Assembly: GCF_031846325.1 (NCBI RefSeq)
Contig: NZ_JAVRHZ010000005.1
Location: 1 to 64,000, forward strand
DNA from: Patiriisocius_A hiemis
Lineage (GTDB): Bacteria; Bacteroidota; Bacteroidia; Flavobacteriales; Flavobacteriaceae
Length of the DNA: 64,000 nucleotides
Direction: 5' to 3'
Each line of letters opens with the position of its first letter. Within the stretch, counting starts at the first letter, position 1. Of this stretch, positions 8,330 through 18,177 are shown piece after piece. Position numbers and translations under genes: made by a program. The notes below the pieces were generated by a model, which did no database searches, was not told where the DNA came from, and was given only the letters and a program-made list of their open reading frames with translations.

Positions 8330-9286
8330 TTAAAATTTAATTTTTGGAAATTGAGCTTGTAATCGCTCTATTTTTATCTGAAGGTTTTTCTTGAATGCTT
8401 TGTGAGCTTCACTATGCTCGTTAAATGGTTTATGCGATAGTCCTTTTTGAATGGTAGCTACTTCTTGTAGTGTAGTTTCAGTTTCTGAAGCTACCCAGAC
8501 ATTTTTAAATCGCTCCCAGATAATTGTGATTGCTGTTTCATTAGGATGCAACATGTCTTGCTTGTAAAAACGATAGTCACGTAATTCATCGAGCATAATT
8601 TCAAAAGAAGGGAAATAGTACAAACCTCTAGATTGTTCTCGAGGAGACAATGTATTATGGATTGCAACCACCAGATGTGCTTTACTCTGTGTGTTTTCAA
8701 TAAAACCATCTTTAAGGTGACGTACTGGAGATACTGTAAAAATAAAATTCGTTTTACTATTTACTTTTTTTATCTCATTACAAACACCTGTAATAGTATT
8801 AGATATGACTTCAACCGGAAGAATTTTTTTATCAAATTCCTTTTGTGGAACCTTATGGCAATTTGCAACTACTGTGTTATCCTGTTTTGTATTATACACC
8901 CAAGAAGTACCATAAGTAAAAATAATGTGAGTAGCTTCGGTTATATACTTTAAAAGCAAGTCAAGTTTAGCATTAAGATCGCTTATAAACTTCTCTTTAT
9001 TATCGCTACTTAACTTAGAATGTATTTCAAAGCAATGCCATTGTTCATTATGATAAAAAACATCTTTTTCAGAAAATTGTTTTTTCTGAAGGGCTCGTTC
9101 TATTAAAGTCTTTATTGAAACAGGATTAAAAATAATTCCAAAAGGATTTACTAAACAATCAAACTTGTAGTAACCAAATTTTGTTCCTATATTTTCAGTA
9201 AAACAGCTCCCTAATAACAAGACCTTACTAGAATAATCTATTTGATTTTCTTGAGGCGTTAATGGTATTTGAGTTTGTAATTTCAA
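8330..9286 (-). CDS. GSCFA-domain protein (SGNH-like hydrolase fold)
   Basis: The protein has 318 residues. The family signature GSCFTENIG is at residues 27-35, where the Ser-Cys region corresponds to the nucleophile block of SGNH-type hydrolases. Later conserved blocks include FTYGTSWVY, FTVSPVRHLKDG, YFPSFEIMLDELRDYRFY and DMLHPNETA, the last carrying the His expected of a catalytic dyad. No signal peptide is seen, so it is probably cytoplasmic. It begins 2 bp after alaS and is surely co-transcribed with it. The substrate is unknown. Confidence 0.85.
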   Translation of the reverse strand: MKLQTQIPLTPQENQIDYSSKVLLLGSCFTENIGTKFGYYKFDCLVNPFGIIFNPVSIKTLIERALQKKQFSEKDVFYHNEQWHCFEIHSKLSSDNKEKFISDLNAKLDLLLKYITEATHIIFTYGTSWVYNTKQDNTVVANCHKVPQKEFDKKILPVEVISNTITGVCNEIKKVNSKTNFIFTVSPVRHLKDGFIENTQSKAHLVVAIHNTLSPREQSRGLYYFPSFEIMLDELRDYRFYKQDMLHPNETAITIIWERFKNVWVASETETTLQEVATIQKGLSHKPFNEHSEAHKAFKKNLQIKIERLQAQFPKIKF

Positions 9287-9288
9287 GC

Positions 9289-11904
9289 TTAAGAAATATA
9301 GTCTTTCACAGCTTCTAGAGCGGTAGTAATACCATCTGGGTTTTTACCTCCCGCTGTTGCAAAAAACGGTTGGCCACCTCCACCACCTTGGATGTGTTTG
9401 CCTAATTCACGAACAATTTGCCCGGCATTGAGTTGTTTTTCTTGTGCTAGATCTTTAGAAATATAGCAAGTTAGTAATGCTTTGCCATCATTGTTTGCTC
9501 CAAATAAAATAAACAGATTATCTACTTCACCACCTAACTCAAAAGCAAGGTCCTTTAATCCTCCGGCATCTAGCGAAACTTCCTTTGCTAAGAAATTAAC
9601 TCCATTAATAACCTCAATTTCATTTTTAAGATCTCCTTTAATGTTTTTTGCTTTGTCCTTAAGTAACCCTTCTATCTGTTTTTTTAGTGCTACGTTCTCA
9701 TCTTGAAGGCTTTGCAATGCTTTTACTGGTTCTTTTGCATTGTTAAGTAGGTCTTTCATTTCAAAATAAGTCCTATTATTCTCATGATAAAAATCTTTTA
9801 CAGCATCACTAGTAATGGCTTCTATACGTCTTATTCCAGATGCTACAGCGCCTTCAGAAACAATTTTAAAGTGCCAAATATCTCCTGTGTTTTCAACATG
9901 AGTTCCTCCGCATAATTCAATAGACTGCCCAAAACGTACTGAGCGTACCGTATCTCCATATTTTTCTCCAAACAATGCCATTGCTCCCTCATCAATAGCT
10001 TGTTGCATTGGGATATTTCGTTTCTCTTGTAAAGGAAGTTTTCCGTCAATACGCCTGTTTACAAAGTTTTCTACTTCTCGTAACTCATCTACTGTTACTT
10101 TAGAGAAATGAGAGAAGTCAAAGCGCAAGTATTTCGAATGCACAGCACTCCCTTTTTGCTCGACATGAGTTCCTAAAATTTCACGTAGTGCTTGGTGTAA
10201 TAAATGTGTTGCTGTATGGTTGCATTCCGTTCTAAAACGTTGCTTTGCATCAACAGTAGCTTTAAATTTTTCATTAAGATGCTTAGGTAGGTCTTTTGCA
10301 AAATGAACAATTACATTGTTCTCTTTTTTGGTGTCTACAATATATATTACATCTCCATGTGTGTCTTCTAAATATCCTTTATCACCAACTTGGCCTCCAC
10401 CTTCAGCATAAAAAGGAGTAAGATTAAAAACTAACTGATATAGTTCTCCATCTTTTTTGGAGACTACTTTCCTATAGCGGGTAATTTTTACCTGAGCTTC
10501 TAGCATATCATACCCAACAAACTCTTGCTCTTCATCTTCAATTAAAACAGTCCAATCATCAGATTTTAATTCTGATGCTTCTCTACCTCTATCTTGTTGT
10601 TGTGCTAGCTTTTCTTGAAATGCAGCTTTATTATAGGTAAATCCTTTTTCTTTTAGAATAAGCTCTGTTAAGTCTTCAGGAAATCCGTAGGTATCTTTTA
10701 ATTCAAAAACTTTTGCGCCCGCTATTTCTTTTTCAGAAGCAGTAGCAACTATTCTGTCTAAAAGCACTAACCCTTGTTCCAGAGTTCTTAAAAAAGAAGT
10801 TTCTTCTTCTTTAATTACATTTTCAATAAGCTGTTTTTGTTCTTTAATCTCGGGAAAAGCAACTCCCATTTTTTTAACTAGTACGTCCACTAGCCTGTAT
10901 ATAAAGGGTTCTTTTTTATCAAGAAAAGTAAAGCCATAACGTACTGCACGACGCAAGATTCTACGTATTACATACCCTGCTCCATTATTACTAGGCAACT
11001 GTCCATCTGCAATAGAAAAAGCAACCGCTCTTACGTGGTCTGAAATTACTCTAATGGCAACATCTATTTTCTCTTCTTTGCCATAATCCTTGTCTGTAAT
11101 AGTTTCAATCTCTCTTATTAAAGGGGTAAAGACATCTGTGTCATAATTTGAAGTCACTCCTTGTAAAACCATACATAAGCGCTCAAACCCCATCCCTGTA
11201 TCAATGTGTTTATTTGGTAAGTTTTCTAAGGAGCCATTTGCTTTACGATTGTATTGCATAAAAACAAGATTCCAAATCTCAACTACTTGTGGATGATCCA
11301 TATTAACAAGTGACTTCCCGTCTACTTTTGCTTTTTCTTCAGCAGAACGAATGTCCACATGTATCTCACTACAAGGTCCACAAGGTCCTTGATCGCCCAT
11401 CTCCCAGAAGTTATCTTTTTTGTTTCCTTTTAAAATTCGGTCTTCGGCAATGTATTGCTTCCAGATATCATATGCCTCTGTATCCATCTCCAGATTATCG
11501 GCATCGTCGCTCCCTTCAAAAACGGTAACATATAGAATGTCCTTATCTATTTTGTAAACTTCAGTAAGTAGCTCCCATGCCCAAGCAATCGCTTCTTTTT
11601 TAAAGTAATCACCAAAACTCCAATTACCAAGCATTTCAAACAAGGTGTGGTGGTATGTATCATACCCAACCTCTTCAAGGTCGTTGTGTTTCCCACTTAC
11701 GCGTAGACACTTTTGTGAGTCTGAAATACGATTGTTTTTAGGTTGTGCATTTCCCAGGAAATACTCTTTAAAAGGCGCCATCCCAGAGTTAACAAACATT
11801 AACGTTGGGTCATCTTTTAAAACCATTGGAGCAGATGGAACAATATCATGCTGTTTTGATTTAAAAAATTCTAAAAATTGAGACCGTACTTCTTGAGATT
11901 TCAT
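9289..11904 (-). CDS. alaS: Alanyl-tRNA synthetase
   Basis: The protein has 871 residues, full length for AlaRS. It charges tRNA-Ala with alanine in the cytoplasm. Visible are the class II motif 1 region (FLEFFKSKQHDIVPSAP, then MFVNSGMAPFKEYFLG), the ADP-binding region (WNLVFMQYNR), GAGYVIRRILRRAVRYG, the editing-domain zinc site with HTATH (near 562-566) and CGGTH (near 665), and the C-terminal Gly-rich GGGGGQPFFATAGGKNP. All catalytic and editing landmarks appear intact. It is the first gene of a two-gene unit with the GSCFA gene and is divergent from the M23 peptidase. Confidence 0.98.
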   Translation of the reverse strand: MKSQEVRSQFLEFFKSKQHDIVPSAPMVLKDDPTLMFVNSGMAPFKEYFLGNAQPKNNRISDSQKCLRVSGKHNDLEEVGYDTYHHTLFEMLGNWSFGDYFKKEAIAWAWELLTEVYKIDKDILYVTVFEGSDDADNLEMDTEAYDIWKQYIAEDRILKGNKKDNFWEMGDQGPCGPCSEIHVDIRSAEEKAKVDGKSLVNMDHPQVVEIWNLVFMQYNRKANGSLENLPNKHIDTGMGFERLCMVLQGVTSNYDTDVFTPLIREIETITDKDYGKEEKIDVAIRVISDHVRAVAFSIADGQLPSNNGAGYVIRRILRRAVRYGFTFLDKKEPFIYRLVDVLVKKMGVAFPEIKEQKQLIENVIKEEETSFLRTLEQGLVLLDRIVATASEKEIAGAKVFELKDTYGFPEDLTELILKEKGFTYNKAAFQEKLAQQQDRGREASELKSDDWTVLIEDEEQEFVGYDMLEAQVKITRYRKVVSKKDGELYQLVFNLTPFYAEGGGQVGDKGYLEDTHGDVIYIVDTKKENNVIVHFAKDLPKHLNEKFKATVDAKQRFRTECNHTATHLLHQALREILGTHVEQKGSAVHSKYLRFDFSHFSKVTVDELREVENFVNRRIDGKLPLQEKRNIPMQQAIDEGAMALFGEKYGDTVRSVRFGQSIELCGGTHVENTGDIWHFKIVSEGAVASGIRRIEAITSDAVKDFYHENNRTYFEMKDLLNNAKEPVKALQSLQDENVALKKQIEGLLKDKAKNIKGDLKNEIEVINGVNFLAKEVSLDAGGLKDLAFELGGEVDNLFILFGANNDGKALLTCYISKDLAQEKQLNAGQIVRELGKHIQGGGGGQPFFATAGGKNPDGITTALEAVKDYIS

Positions 11905-12048
11905 TCGTATAAAATATTTAATAAATAAGAAGATGGAATGCCTTTAAAATAATCATCTTCAGTATTTTTTATTATAATAAATTAGGCATTTTACAGCAAC
12001 TATTTAATTCAGAAAAATGCTTAAATAGCTAGGTTAACAAACAATTTC

Positions 12049-12056
12049 TATCTTTG
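12049..12056 (+). promoter_or_regulatory. -7 element TATCTTTG for the M23 peptidase operon
   Basis: This is a perfect match to the Bacteroidetes -7 consensus TAnnTTTG, 60 nt before the start codon at 12116. No convincing -33 TTG element was found at the usual spacing. Confidence 0.45.
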
Positions 12057-12115
12057 TGTAACGTTTGTGCATGCAACACTACCTATCAACGAGCAAAAAT
12101 AAGTTTTTTTAGTTT

Positions 12116-13093
12116 ATGTCTAAGGTTAAATATTACTACGATAGTGAAACGCTCTCTTACCGAAAAATAGAGAAAAAGAAAGGGCGTAAACTTGGAATAT
12201 TTCTATTAAGTCTAGTAGGAATGCTACTTAGTGGATTTTTATTATTGCTAGTTTATCTTAATTTGCCCTACGTTGAAACTCCTAAAGAAAAGGAACTAAA
12301 ACGGGAACTTGCTAATATGGAGTTTCAGTTTGAGTTACTGAACAAAAAAATGGAGCAAGCAGAAAATGTACTTGCCGAAGTAGCAGAACGTGATAATAAC
12401 TTATATCGTGTTTATTTTGAAGCTAACCCAATTCCCGAAGAACAACGTAAAGCAGGTTTTGGTGGAGTAAACAGATATAAAATTTTTGAAGGTTTTGATA
12501 ATTCTAAGTTAATTACAGAATCTAATAAGCGTCTTGATATATTAACACGCCAAATTGTAGTACAGTCTCGTTCACTAGACGAAATAGCAAACCTAGCCGA
12601 AGAAAAAGAAGAATTACTCGCTGCAATACCAGCAATACAACCTGTTAAAAATGAAGATTTAACCCGTATGGCATCTGGATACGGATACAGGACCGACCCA
12701 TTTACTAAAGCCAGAAAGTTTCATTACGGGATGGATTTTACTGCGCCACGAGGAACGCCGGTATATGCCTCTGGCGATGGCGTTGTAACTAGAGCAGACA
12801 ATACTGCATCTGGATATGGAAATCATATTCGTATAGATCATGGGTATGGATATGAAAGCTTGTATGCACATTTGTACAAGTACAACGTTCGTTCAGGACA
12901 GCGCGTTAAAAGAGGTGACCTAATTGGTTTTGTAGGAAGCACAGGTAGGTCTGAGGCACCACATCTTCATTACGAGATTTTTAAAGATAATGAGCGTATT
13001 AACCCAATTAACTTTTACTATGGAAACCTTTCTCCTGAAGAGTTTGCAGATATGCTTGAAAAATCTAAACAAGAAAACCAATCACTTGATTAA
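12116..13093 (+). CDS. Membrane-anchored M23 family peptidoglycan endopeptidase
   Basis: The protein has 325 residues: a short basic cytoplasmic start, one membrane helix (about residues 27-48, LGIFLLSLVGMLLSGFLLLLVYL), a coiled-coil stretch (about 57-165) and a C-terminal LytM/M23 domain (about 180-310). The zinc and catalytic residues are visible in HYGMDF (H and D) and HLHYEI (HxH). In this family the domain cuts peptide cross-bridges in peptidoglycan; some homologues are inactive adaptors, but here the metal ligands are all present. The stop codon overlaps the start of the MerR gene (TAATG), so the two are translationally coupled. Confidence 0.93.
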   Translation: MSKVKYYYDSETLSYRKIEKKKGRKLGIFLLSLVGMLLSGFLLLLVYLNLPYVETPKEKELKRELANMEFQFELLNKKMEQAENVLAEVAERDNNLYRVYFEANPIPEEQRKAGFGGVNRYKIFEGFDNSKLITESNKRLDILTRQIVVQSRSLDEIANLAEEKEELLAAIPAIQPVKNEDLTRMASGYGYRTDPFTKARKFHYGMDFTAPRGTPVYASGDGVVTRADNTASGYGNHIRIDHGYGYESLYAHLYKYNVRSGQRVKRGDLIGFVGSTGRSEAPHLHYEIFKDNERINPINFYYGNLSPEEFADMLEKSKQENQSLD

Positions 13094-13422
13094 TGCATAT
13101 AGAGCTTCCTGAAAAACGATATTATAGTATTGGCGAGGTTGCTGATGCATTTGATGTAAACGCGTCATTAATTCGGTTTTGGGAAAAAGAGTTTGATGTT
13201 TTACAGCCAAAAAAGAATGCCAAAGGAAACCGAAAGTTTACTCCTCAAGACATTAAAAATTTAGAGCTTATTTATCACTTAGTAAAGGAGCGTGGTTTTA
13301 CACTAGAAGGTGCAAAAACACACTTAAAAGAGAATAAACAAAAAACACTTTCTAACTTTGAAATTATTAGCAAATTAGAGACTATAAAAGCAGAGTTACT
13401 TAAAATTAAAGACCATCTTTAA
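13093..13422 (+). CDS. MerR-family transcriptional regulator
   Basis: The protein has 109 residues. The winged-helix MerR DNA-binding domain occupies residues 8-75: YSIGEVADAFDVNASLIRFWEKEFDVLQPKKNAKGNRKFTPQDI, with the typical 'R(F/Y)WE' helix 2 and the wing at 'GNRKFT'. A short coiled coil follows and there is no effector domain or cysteine, as in the small MerR-like proteins often found next to M23 peptidases in Bacteroidetes. It overlaps the peptidase stop by one base and precedes lemA by 11 bp, so a peptidase-merR-lemA-TPM-TPM operon is likely. Confidence 0.9.
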   Translation: MHIELPEKRYYSIGEVADAFDVNASLIRFWEKEFDVLQPKKNAKGNRKFTPQDIKNLELIYHLVKERGFTLEGAKTHLKENKQKTLSNFEIISKLETIKAELLKIKDHL

Positions 13423-13433
13423 ACACATATATT

Positions 13434-14024
13434 ATGAAAAAATGGATACCCGTTTTAGCCATCCTTGCTATTGTAATTTTTTGGGGAATAACTAGTTATA
13501 ATGGCTTAATAAGTAAAGACGAAAACGTTGCATCGCAATGGGGAAATGTTGAAAGTTCTTATCAACGTCGTGCCGATTTAATTCCAAATATTGTAAATAC
13601 TGCTAAAGGATATGCAGAATTTGAACAAGAAACACTCACCAAGGTTATAGAAGCACGTAGCAAAGCTACATCTGTAACAATAGACCCAACTAACATTACA
13701 CCGGCTCAATTAGAACAGTTTCAAGAAGTACAATCTGGCTTAAGCTCTGCACTTGCTAGGTTATTAGCAGTATTTGAACGCTATCCAGATTTAAAGGCAA
13801 ACGAGAATTTTAAAGAGCTCATTAACGAGTTAGAGCGTACCGAAAATAGAATTAATGTAGAACGTAATCGCTATAATGAAGTAGTGAATCCTTATAATAC
13901 CTCAGTTAGAAGCTTTCCTACGTCTTTAATTGCTGGTATGTTAGGGTTTGAGAAGAAAGCCTATTTTGAAGCTGAAGAAGGAACAGACCAAGCTCCTGAA
14001 GTAGAATTTGATTTTGGAAGCTAA
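13434..14024 (+). CDS. lemA: LemA family protein
   Basis: The protein has 196 residues: an N-terminal membrane helix (about 4-22) and then an extended helical bundle with the LemA landmarks NVESSYQRRADLIPNIVNTAKGYAEFEQETL and LERTENRINVERNRYNEVVNPYN. The topology in this family is a short outside N-terminus and a large helical domain; the biochemical role is not established. It lies directly before two TPM-domain genes, the usual gene pair for this family in Bacteroidetes, which suggests one membrane complex. Confidence 0.93.
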   Translation: MKKWIPVLAILAIVIFWGITSYNGLISKDENVASQWGNVESSYQRRADLIPNIVNTAKGYAEFEQETLTKVIEARSKATSVTIDPTNITPAQLEQFQEVQSGLSSALARLLAVFERYPDLKANENFKELINELERTENRINVERNRYNEVVNPYNTSVRSFPTSLIAGMLGFEKKAYFEAEEGTDQAPEVEFDFGS

Positions 14025-14029
14025 ACTAT

Positions 14030-14467
14030 ATGTCTAAAGTTGAAGACTTTTTAACCCAAGAAGAAGAGCTAGCGGTCGTTGAAGCTATTAGAACTGCCGA
14101 AAAAAATACCTCCGGAGAGATACGAGTGCACCTTGAAGCACATACAGATAAAGATGTCTTTGACCGCGCTGCCGAAGTTTTCAATTTTTTACACATGGAT
14201 AACACCAAACAAAGTAATGGAGTGCTTATCTATGTAGCTGTAGAAGACAGAACGCTTGTAATTCTTGGAGACACAGGAATTAATAACCTAGTACCTACCA
14301 ATTTTTGGCAAAGCACCAAAGATATTATTATAGGGCATTTCAAAAATGGAGCTATTAAAGATGGATTGGTAGATGGTATTCTCAAAGCTGGTGAGCAATT
14401 AAAAAAACACTTTCCATATAGAACAGGAGATACCAACGAACTAAGTGATACCATTTCAGTAGGATAA
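14030..14467 (+). CDS. TPM-domain protein, soluble
   Basis: The protein has 145 residues with no signal peptide. It matches the TPM domain (TLP18.3/Psb32/MOLO-1): FLTQEEELAVVEAIRTAEKNTSGEIRVHLE, VLIYVAVEDRTLVILGDTGINNLVP, and FKNGAIKDGLVDGILKAGEQLKKHFP. In this family the domain is a small alpha/beta fold, with acid-phosphatase activity reported for the plant member; activity here is unknown. It starts 5 bp after lemA and ends 1 bp before a second TPM gene, so the trio is one transcription unit. Confidence 0.88.
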   Translation: MSKVEDFLTQEEELAVVEAIRTAEKNTSGEIRVHLEAHTDKDVFDRAAEVFNFLHMDNTKQSNGVLIYVAVEDRTLVILGDTGINNLVPTNFWQSTKDIIIGHFKNGAIKDGLVDGILKAGEQLKKHFPYRTGDTNELSDTISVG

Positions 14468-14468
14468 T

Positions 14469-15260
14469 ATGAAACTAAATTTTCAGTACATAAAAATTAT
14501 ACTTCTCTTTTTAGGGATTGTTTTTATTTCTGAAACTGTTAGAGCGCAATATACTATTCCCAAAAAGCCATCAAAAAAAGAGCAGACTTCGTTATATGAT
14601 GAAATAAATCTTTTATCTACATCACAACAAAATGCTTTAAAAAACAAGTTACTTAACTACGCAGACTCTACCTCAACACAAATTGTGATTGCTATTATAG
14701 CTACTACAAAAGGAGAAGATATCTCGTTCTTAGGTGCCAAGTGGGGTCAAAAATGGGGTATTGGACAGGCAGATAAAGACAATGGTATTTTAATCTTACT
14801 CGCCAAAGATGACCGTATGGTAGATATTAATACAGGTTATGGTATTGAAACTATTGTAACAGATAGAATGGCAGAGCAGATTATAAACCGAGAGATGATA
14901 CCCTATTTTAAGTCTGGTGATTATTACTCAGGTTTGGATAAGGGAGCAAATGCTTTAATAGACGCACTAGCAGGCAATTATAAAGAAGATAGATCCTTTA
15001 AAAAAGAAGGAGATAGTACAGGTTTTATTATTGCGGTTATTATTTTCTTTATCATAATAATTATTCTAAGAAGTAGAAATGGTGGACGTAATGGAGGTGG
15101 CGGAAGTGGTAGTTTGCTAGATGTCATTATTTTAAGTAATATGGGGCGCACAGGAGGTTTTGGCGGCTCAAGTGGCGGCGGGAGCTTTGGAGGAGGTAGT
15201 TTTGGAGGAGGCTTCGGTGGCGGAGGCTTTGGCGGCGGCGGTGCATCTGGAGGATGGTAG
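14469..15260 (+). CDS. TPM-domain membrane protein with Gly-rich tail
   Basis: The protein has 263 residues: a signal peptide (through about residue 27), a TPM domain (about 40-165; TQIVIAIIATTKGEDISFLGAKWGQKWGIG, NGILILLAKDDRMVDINTGYGIE), one membrane helix (about 183-200) and a C-terminal tail of nearly pure Gly/Ser/Phe repeats ending GGASGGW. The tail is the usual form of YgcG-like TPM proteins. It is the last gene of the lemA operon and is convergent with the outer-membrane barrel gene, with only 7 bp between the stop codons. Confidence 0.9.
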   Translation: MKLNFQYIKIILLFLGIVFISETVRAQYTIPKKPSKKEQTSLYDEINLLSTSQQNALKNKLLNYADSTSTQIVIAIIATTKGEDISFLGAKWGQKWGIGQADKDNGILILLAKDDRMVDINTGYGIETIVTDRMAEQIINREMIPYFKSGDYYSGLDKGANALIDALAGNYKEDRSFKKEGDSTGFIIAVIIFFIIIIILRSRNGGRNGGGGSGSLLDVIILSNMGRTGGFGGSSGGGSFGGGSFGGGFGGGGFGGGGASGGW

Positions 15261-15267
15261 GTAATTA

Positions 15268-18048
15268 CTAATCAAAAAAGAAACCTCTATTACTCGTTTC
15301 TCCTTTTTTACCAAGACTATTAAATTTCCAACTAAAACTTAACATAAAATATTGTTGCAATACTAAACTTTGAGAATCTTGTATAAAGTTTTGAGTAGCG
15401 GTCCTTCTAGCATTGTTATTCTGTTTTAAAATATCATACGCTTTAAGAGTAATTGTACCTTTATCTTTTAAAATTGAATAGGCCAATGTACTATTCCAGA
15501 ACCATACACTCCTTTGAAATACAGAAGCAATATTGGGGTTGTAATTAAAATTAATGTCGTTACGCCACTCCAGCTTTTTTGGTAAAAAAGTAGCAGTTTC
15601 AATCCCTAAGTTATGTGTAACAAATTCTACATTATCAAAGGCATCTAGATCAAAAGTATTAATAGAGTAATTAATTCCGTATGAAGGCTCGATTTCAAAA
15701 ACTTTATCCCATGTAAATGTAAGTCGTAAGTTAGGGTTTAAGGAGTTAGTTTGTGAATTGTATTTTTCACCATCAAAAAAGTTTACAGATTGATTGGTAT
15801 TAGCTCCTAGTCTCACTCTCCACCTTAGGTTTCTAATGGTATCTAGTTTAATATTTTTACTGTAGCTTCCTGAAACATACCCGTTATAATTTCCATCTAC
15901 ATTTTCAAAAGTAGTAGTTCGTACAAAGTTTTCATCTACTACAGTTTTTGAAGTAGGCCTATCATAACTCACATTAGCACCAATATAAAGGTTAAACCCT
16001 GTTCTTTTTTGCCAGTCATATGCGTTAAATCCTGCATACATTCTGTGTTCATTAGAAGGGCGCAAATTAGGATTACCCGTTACAATATTAAGAGGGTCAC
16101 TTACATCTTGAAAAGGTTGCAGTTGTGTTACACTTGGAGGTGTATTACTAATATTATAGTTTACATACATAGAAACTTTTTTATTAAACCTGTAGTTTCC
16201 ATATACACGAGCTTCTATGGCATCAAAATCGCGCTCAAAGGTTGTTTCTGGCCTTAGAGCATCTTCATTTTCAAGCGTACGTTTTACATAGGTAGAACTA
16301 ATATTTATAGATGCTTTTTCACCTCTATATCTAACTCCTAATTTTGGAGAAATCCTGCTATTAGTATATTTAAAATTGGTACTTAAGTCTGAATTAAAAG
16401 AAGAATACTCCATTGTATTTTCATCAAAATCAAAAGTACTTTCTATATTTTCTCGAACATCATTACGATAACTAAATTCAGAATACACAAATAACTTTTT
16501 GGAAATAATAGGATGTGTATAATTTACGCTTCCATAAAAACTTCTAAAATCTTGTTCGCTATCTGTAAACTGGTCTCTTACTATAGTTTCTGGATTGTCA
16601 CCAAAGACATTGGTTGTAGATTGTATAAAGTCTTCGCCTTCTTGTTTTTCAAATTCATTTGTCATAGAAACTCGCAAAGAAGCACCATCGCTTCCAAACT
16701 TTTTTGTAACATCTAGATTGTTGTTAAAGTTTCTGTTTTCTCCTTCGTCAAACTGTCGTGTATCACTATTGTTTGTAACTGTGTTTTCTTCGTTTAGGGA
16801 TTCTTCGGTTCTAGAAAAATTACGATTGTTAGTTGTGTATCTAGCAGAAGGCCTAATATTAATTAAAAGTGTACTGTCAATTTTTATGTCAAACTTTGCG
16901 TTAATGCTATGATTATCACTATCACTAGTGCTACGTGTGCTGCTATTGGTGAAAAAGCGCCTATCTGGCAAGATGTTTTCACGCTGTGTACTAGTTCTAT
17001 CCTCGCTACTACCTCCCCCGTAAAAATAATCGGCAGAGACATCTAAGCCTTCGCCAAAATTATCGGCATAATTAGCTCCCGCATTTCTTGAGGTTACTAT
17101 ACCGCTACCTCCACCAAAACTTCGTCCGTCTATATTAAAGGATCCATTACTACTAACCGAAATACTATTAGCTCCTCCAAACATTTTTCTAATCTCTCCA
17201 AAACTAAACCCAGACTCATTTACATTATTACCTCCAGCTAATACACTTATGCGTTGGTCGTTATCAAATCTATTAAAAAGACCTGCTCCCATGTAGCGTT
17301 CGTCCGTACCGCCACCTGCTGCGACACGTCCAAAAACACCTTTATTGTTTTCTTCTTTTATGGTAAGATTAATGGTTTTATTTTCACCATCACTATCCTC
17401 TCCCGCAAAAGCTTCGGCATCCGTTTTAGTATCTGTCACTTGTACTTTTTCAATAATCTCTTTGGTAAGGTTTCGAGTAGTAATGGTAGGGTCATTTCCA
17501 AAAAATGGCTTTCCATTTACTAGAATTTTGTTTACTTCTTTCCCATTTACTGTAATTTTTCCTTCGGCATCTACTTCAACTCCCGGAAGCTTTTTTAATA
17601 AGTCTTCAACAGTAGCATCTTTTTTAGTTTTAAAAGACTTAACATTAAACTCTAAGGTATCTTTCTTTATAGTAATTGGTGCTCTAGAAGTTAGCACCAC
17701 CTCATCAAGTGCATTGGCGTCTGGTTTTAATTTAATATTCCCTAAATCTATTTCTTCTTTATCAATTTTTATATTCTGAAAATAGGTCGCTAAACCTACA
17801 TAAGATATATAAATGTTTAAATTATCGTCATAGGTTTTATCTTCCATAAAAAACCTTCCTTCTTTATCTGAAATTGTGTAGGTAACCAAACTACTATCTT
17901 TTACTCTTTCTAAGTAAATAGTGGCAGCTTCTAGAGCTTGGTTTTCAACCTCAGAAATTACAGTTCCCGAAATTTTAAATGATTTGTTTTGTGAAAAGAC
18001 TGAAACAGAGCATACTACTAGAAGTAGTAGGAATAGTTTATTTTTCAT
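15268..18048 (-). CDS. TonB-receptor-like outer-membrane beta-barrel protein
   Basis: The protein has 926 residues with a signal peptide (MKNKLFLLLLVVCSVSVFSQ). A carboxypeptidase-D-like regulatory domain covers about 22-110 (KISGTVISEVENQALEAATIYL). A plug-like domain covers about 125-230 (LLKKLPGVEVDAEGKITVNGKEVNKILVNGKPFFG), followed by a long 14- or 22-strand barrel ending KFNSLGKKGETSNRGFFFD. The build is that of OMP_b-brl_3 proteins of Bacteroidetes, which resemble TonB-dependent receptors but lack a clear TonB box. The substrate is unknown and no SusD partner is present. It appears to be a single-gene unit. Confidence 0.88.
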   Translation of the reverse strand: MKNKLFLLLLVVCSVSVFSQNKSFKISGTVISEVENQALEAATIYLERVKDSSLVTYTISDKEGRFFMEDKTYDDNLNIYISYVGLATYFQNIKIDKEEIDLGNIKLKPDANALDEVVLTSRAPITIKKDTLEFNVKSFKTKKDATVEDLLKKLPGVEVDAEGKITVNGKEVNKILVNGKPFFGNDPTITTRNLTKEIIEKVQVTDTKTDAEAFAGEDSDGENKTINLTIKEENNKGVFGRVAAGGGTDERYMGAGLFNRFDNDQRISVLAGGNNVNESGFSFGEIRKMFGGANSISVSSNGSFNIDGRSFGGGSGIVTSRNAGANYADNFGEGLDVSADYFYGGGSSEDRTSTQRENILPDRRFFTNSSTRSTSDSDNHSINAKFDIKIDSTLLINIRPSARYTTNNRNFSRTEESLNEENTVTNNSDTRQFDEGENRNFNNNLDVTKKFGSDGASLRVSMTNEFEKQEGEDFIQSTTNVFGDNPETIVRDQFTDSEQDFRSFYGSVNYTHPIISKKLFVYSEFSYRNDVRENIESTFDFDENTMEYSSFNSDLSTNFKYTNSRISPKLGVRYRGEKASINISSTYVKRTLENEDALRPETTFERDFDAIEARVYGNYRFNKKVSMYVNYNISNTPPSVTQLQPFQDVSDPLNIVTGNPNLRPSNEHRMYAGFNAYDWQKRTGFNLYIGANVSYDRPTSKTVVDENFVRTTTFENVDGNYNGYVSGSYSKNIKLDTIRNLRWRVRLGANTNQSVNFFDGEKYNSQTNSLNPNLRLTFTWDKVFEIEPSYGINYSINTFDLDAFDNVEFVTHNLGIETATFLPKKLEWRNDINFNYNPNIASVFQRSVWFWNSTLAYSILKDKGTITLKAYDILKQNNNARRTATQNFIQDSQSLVLQQYFMLSFSWKFNSLGKKGETSNRGFFFD

Positions 18049-18177
18049 GCAATTTGTTAGTTAGTTTTGATTGATTGAATCTATTTTGTTAACGACTCAT
18101 ACCTGCCATTATTTCAAGAAGCAGTTATAAATAATGCATCAAAAAAGATACCGTAAACACAATTTTAATCTAAGTAA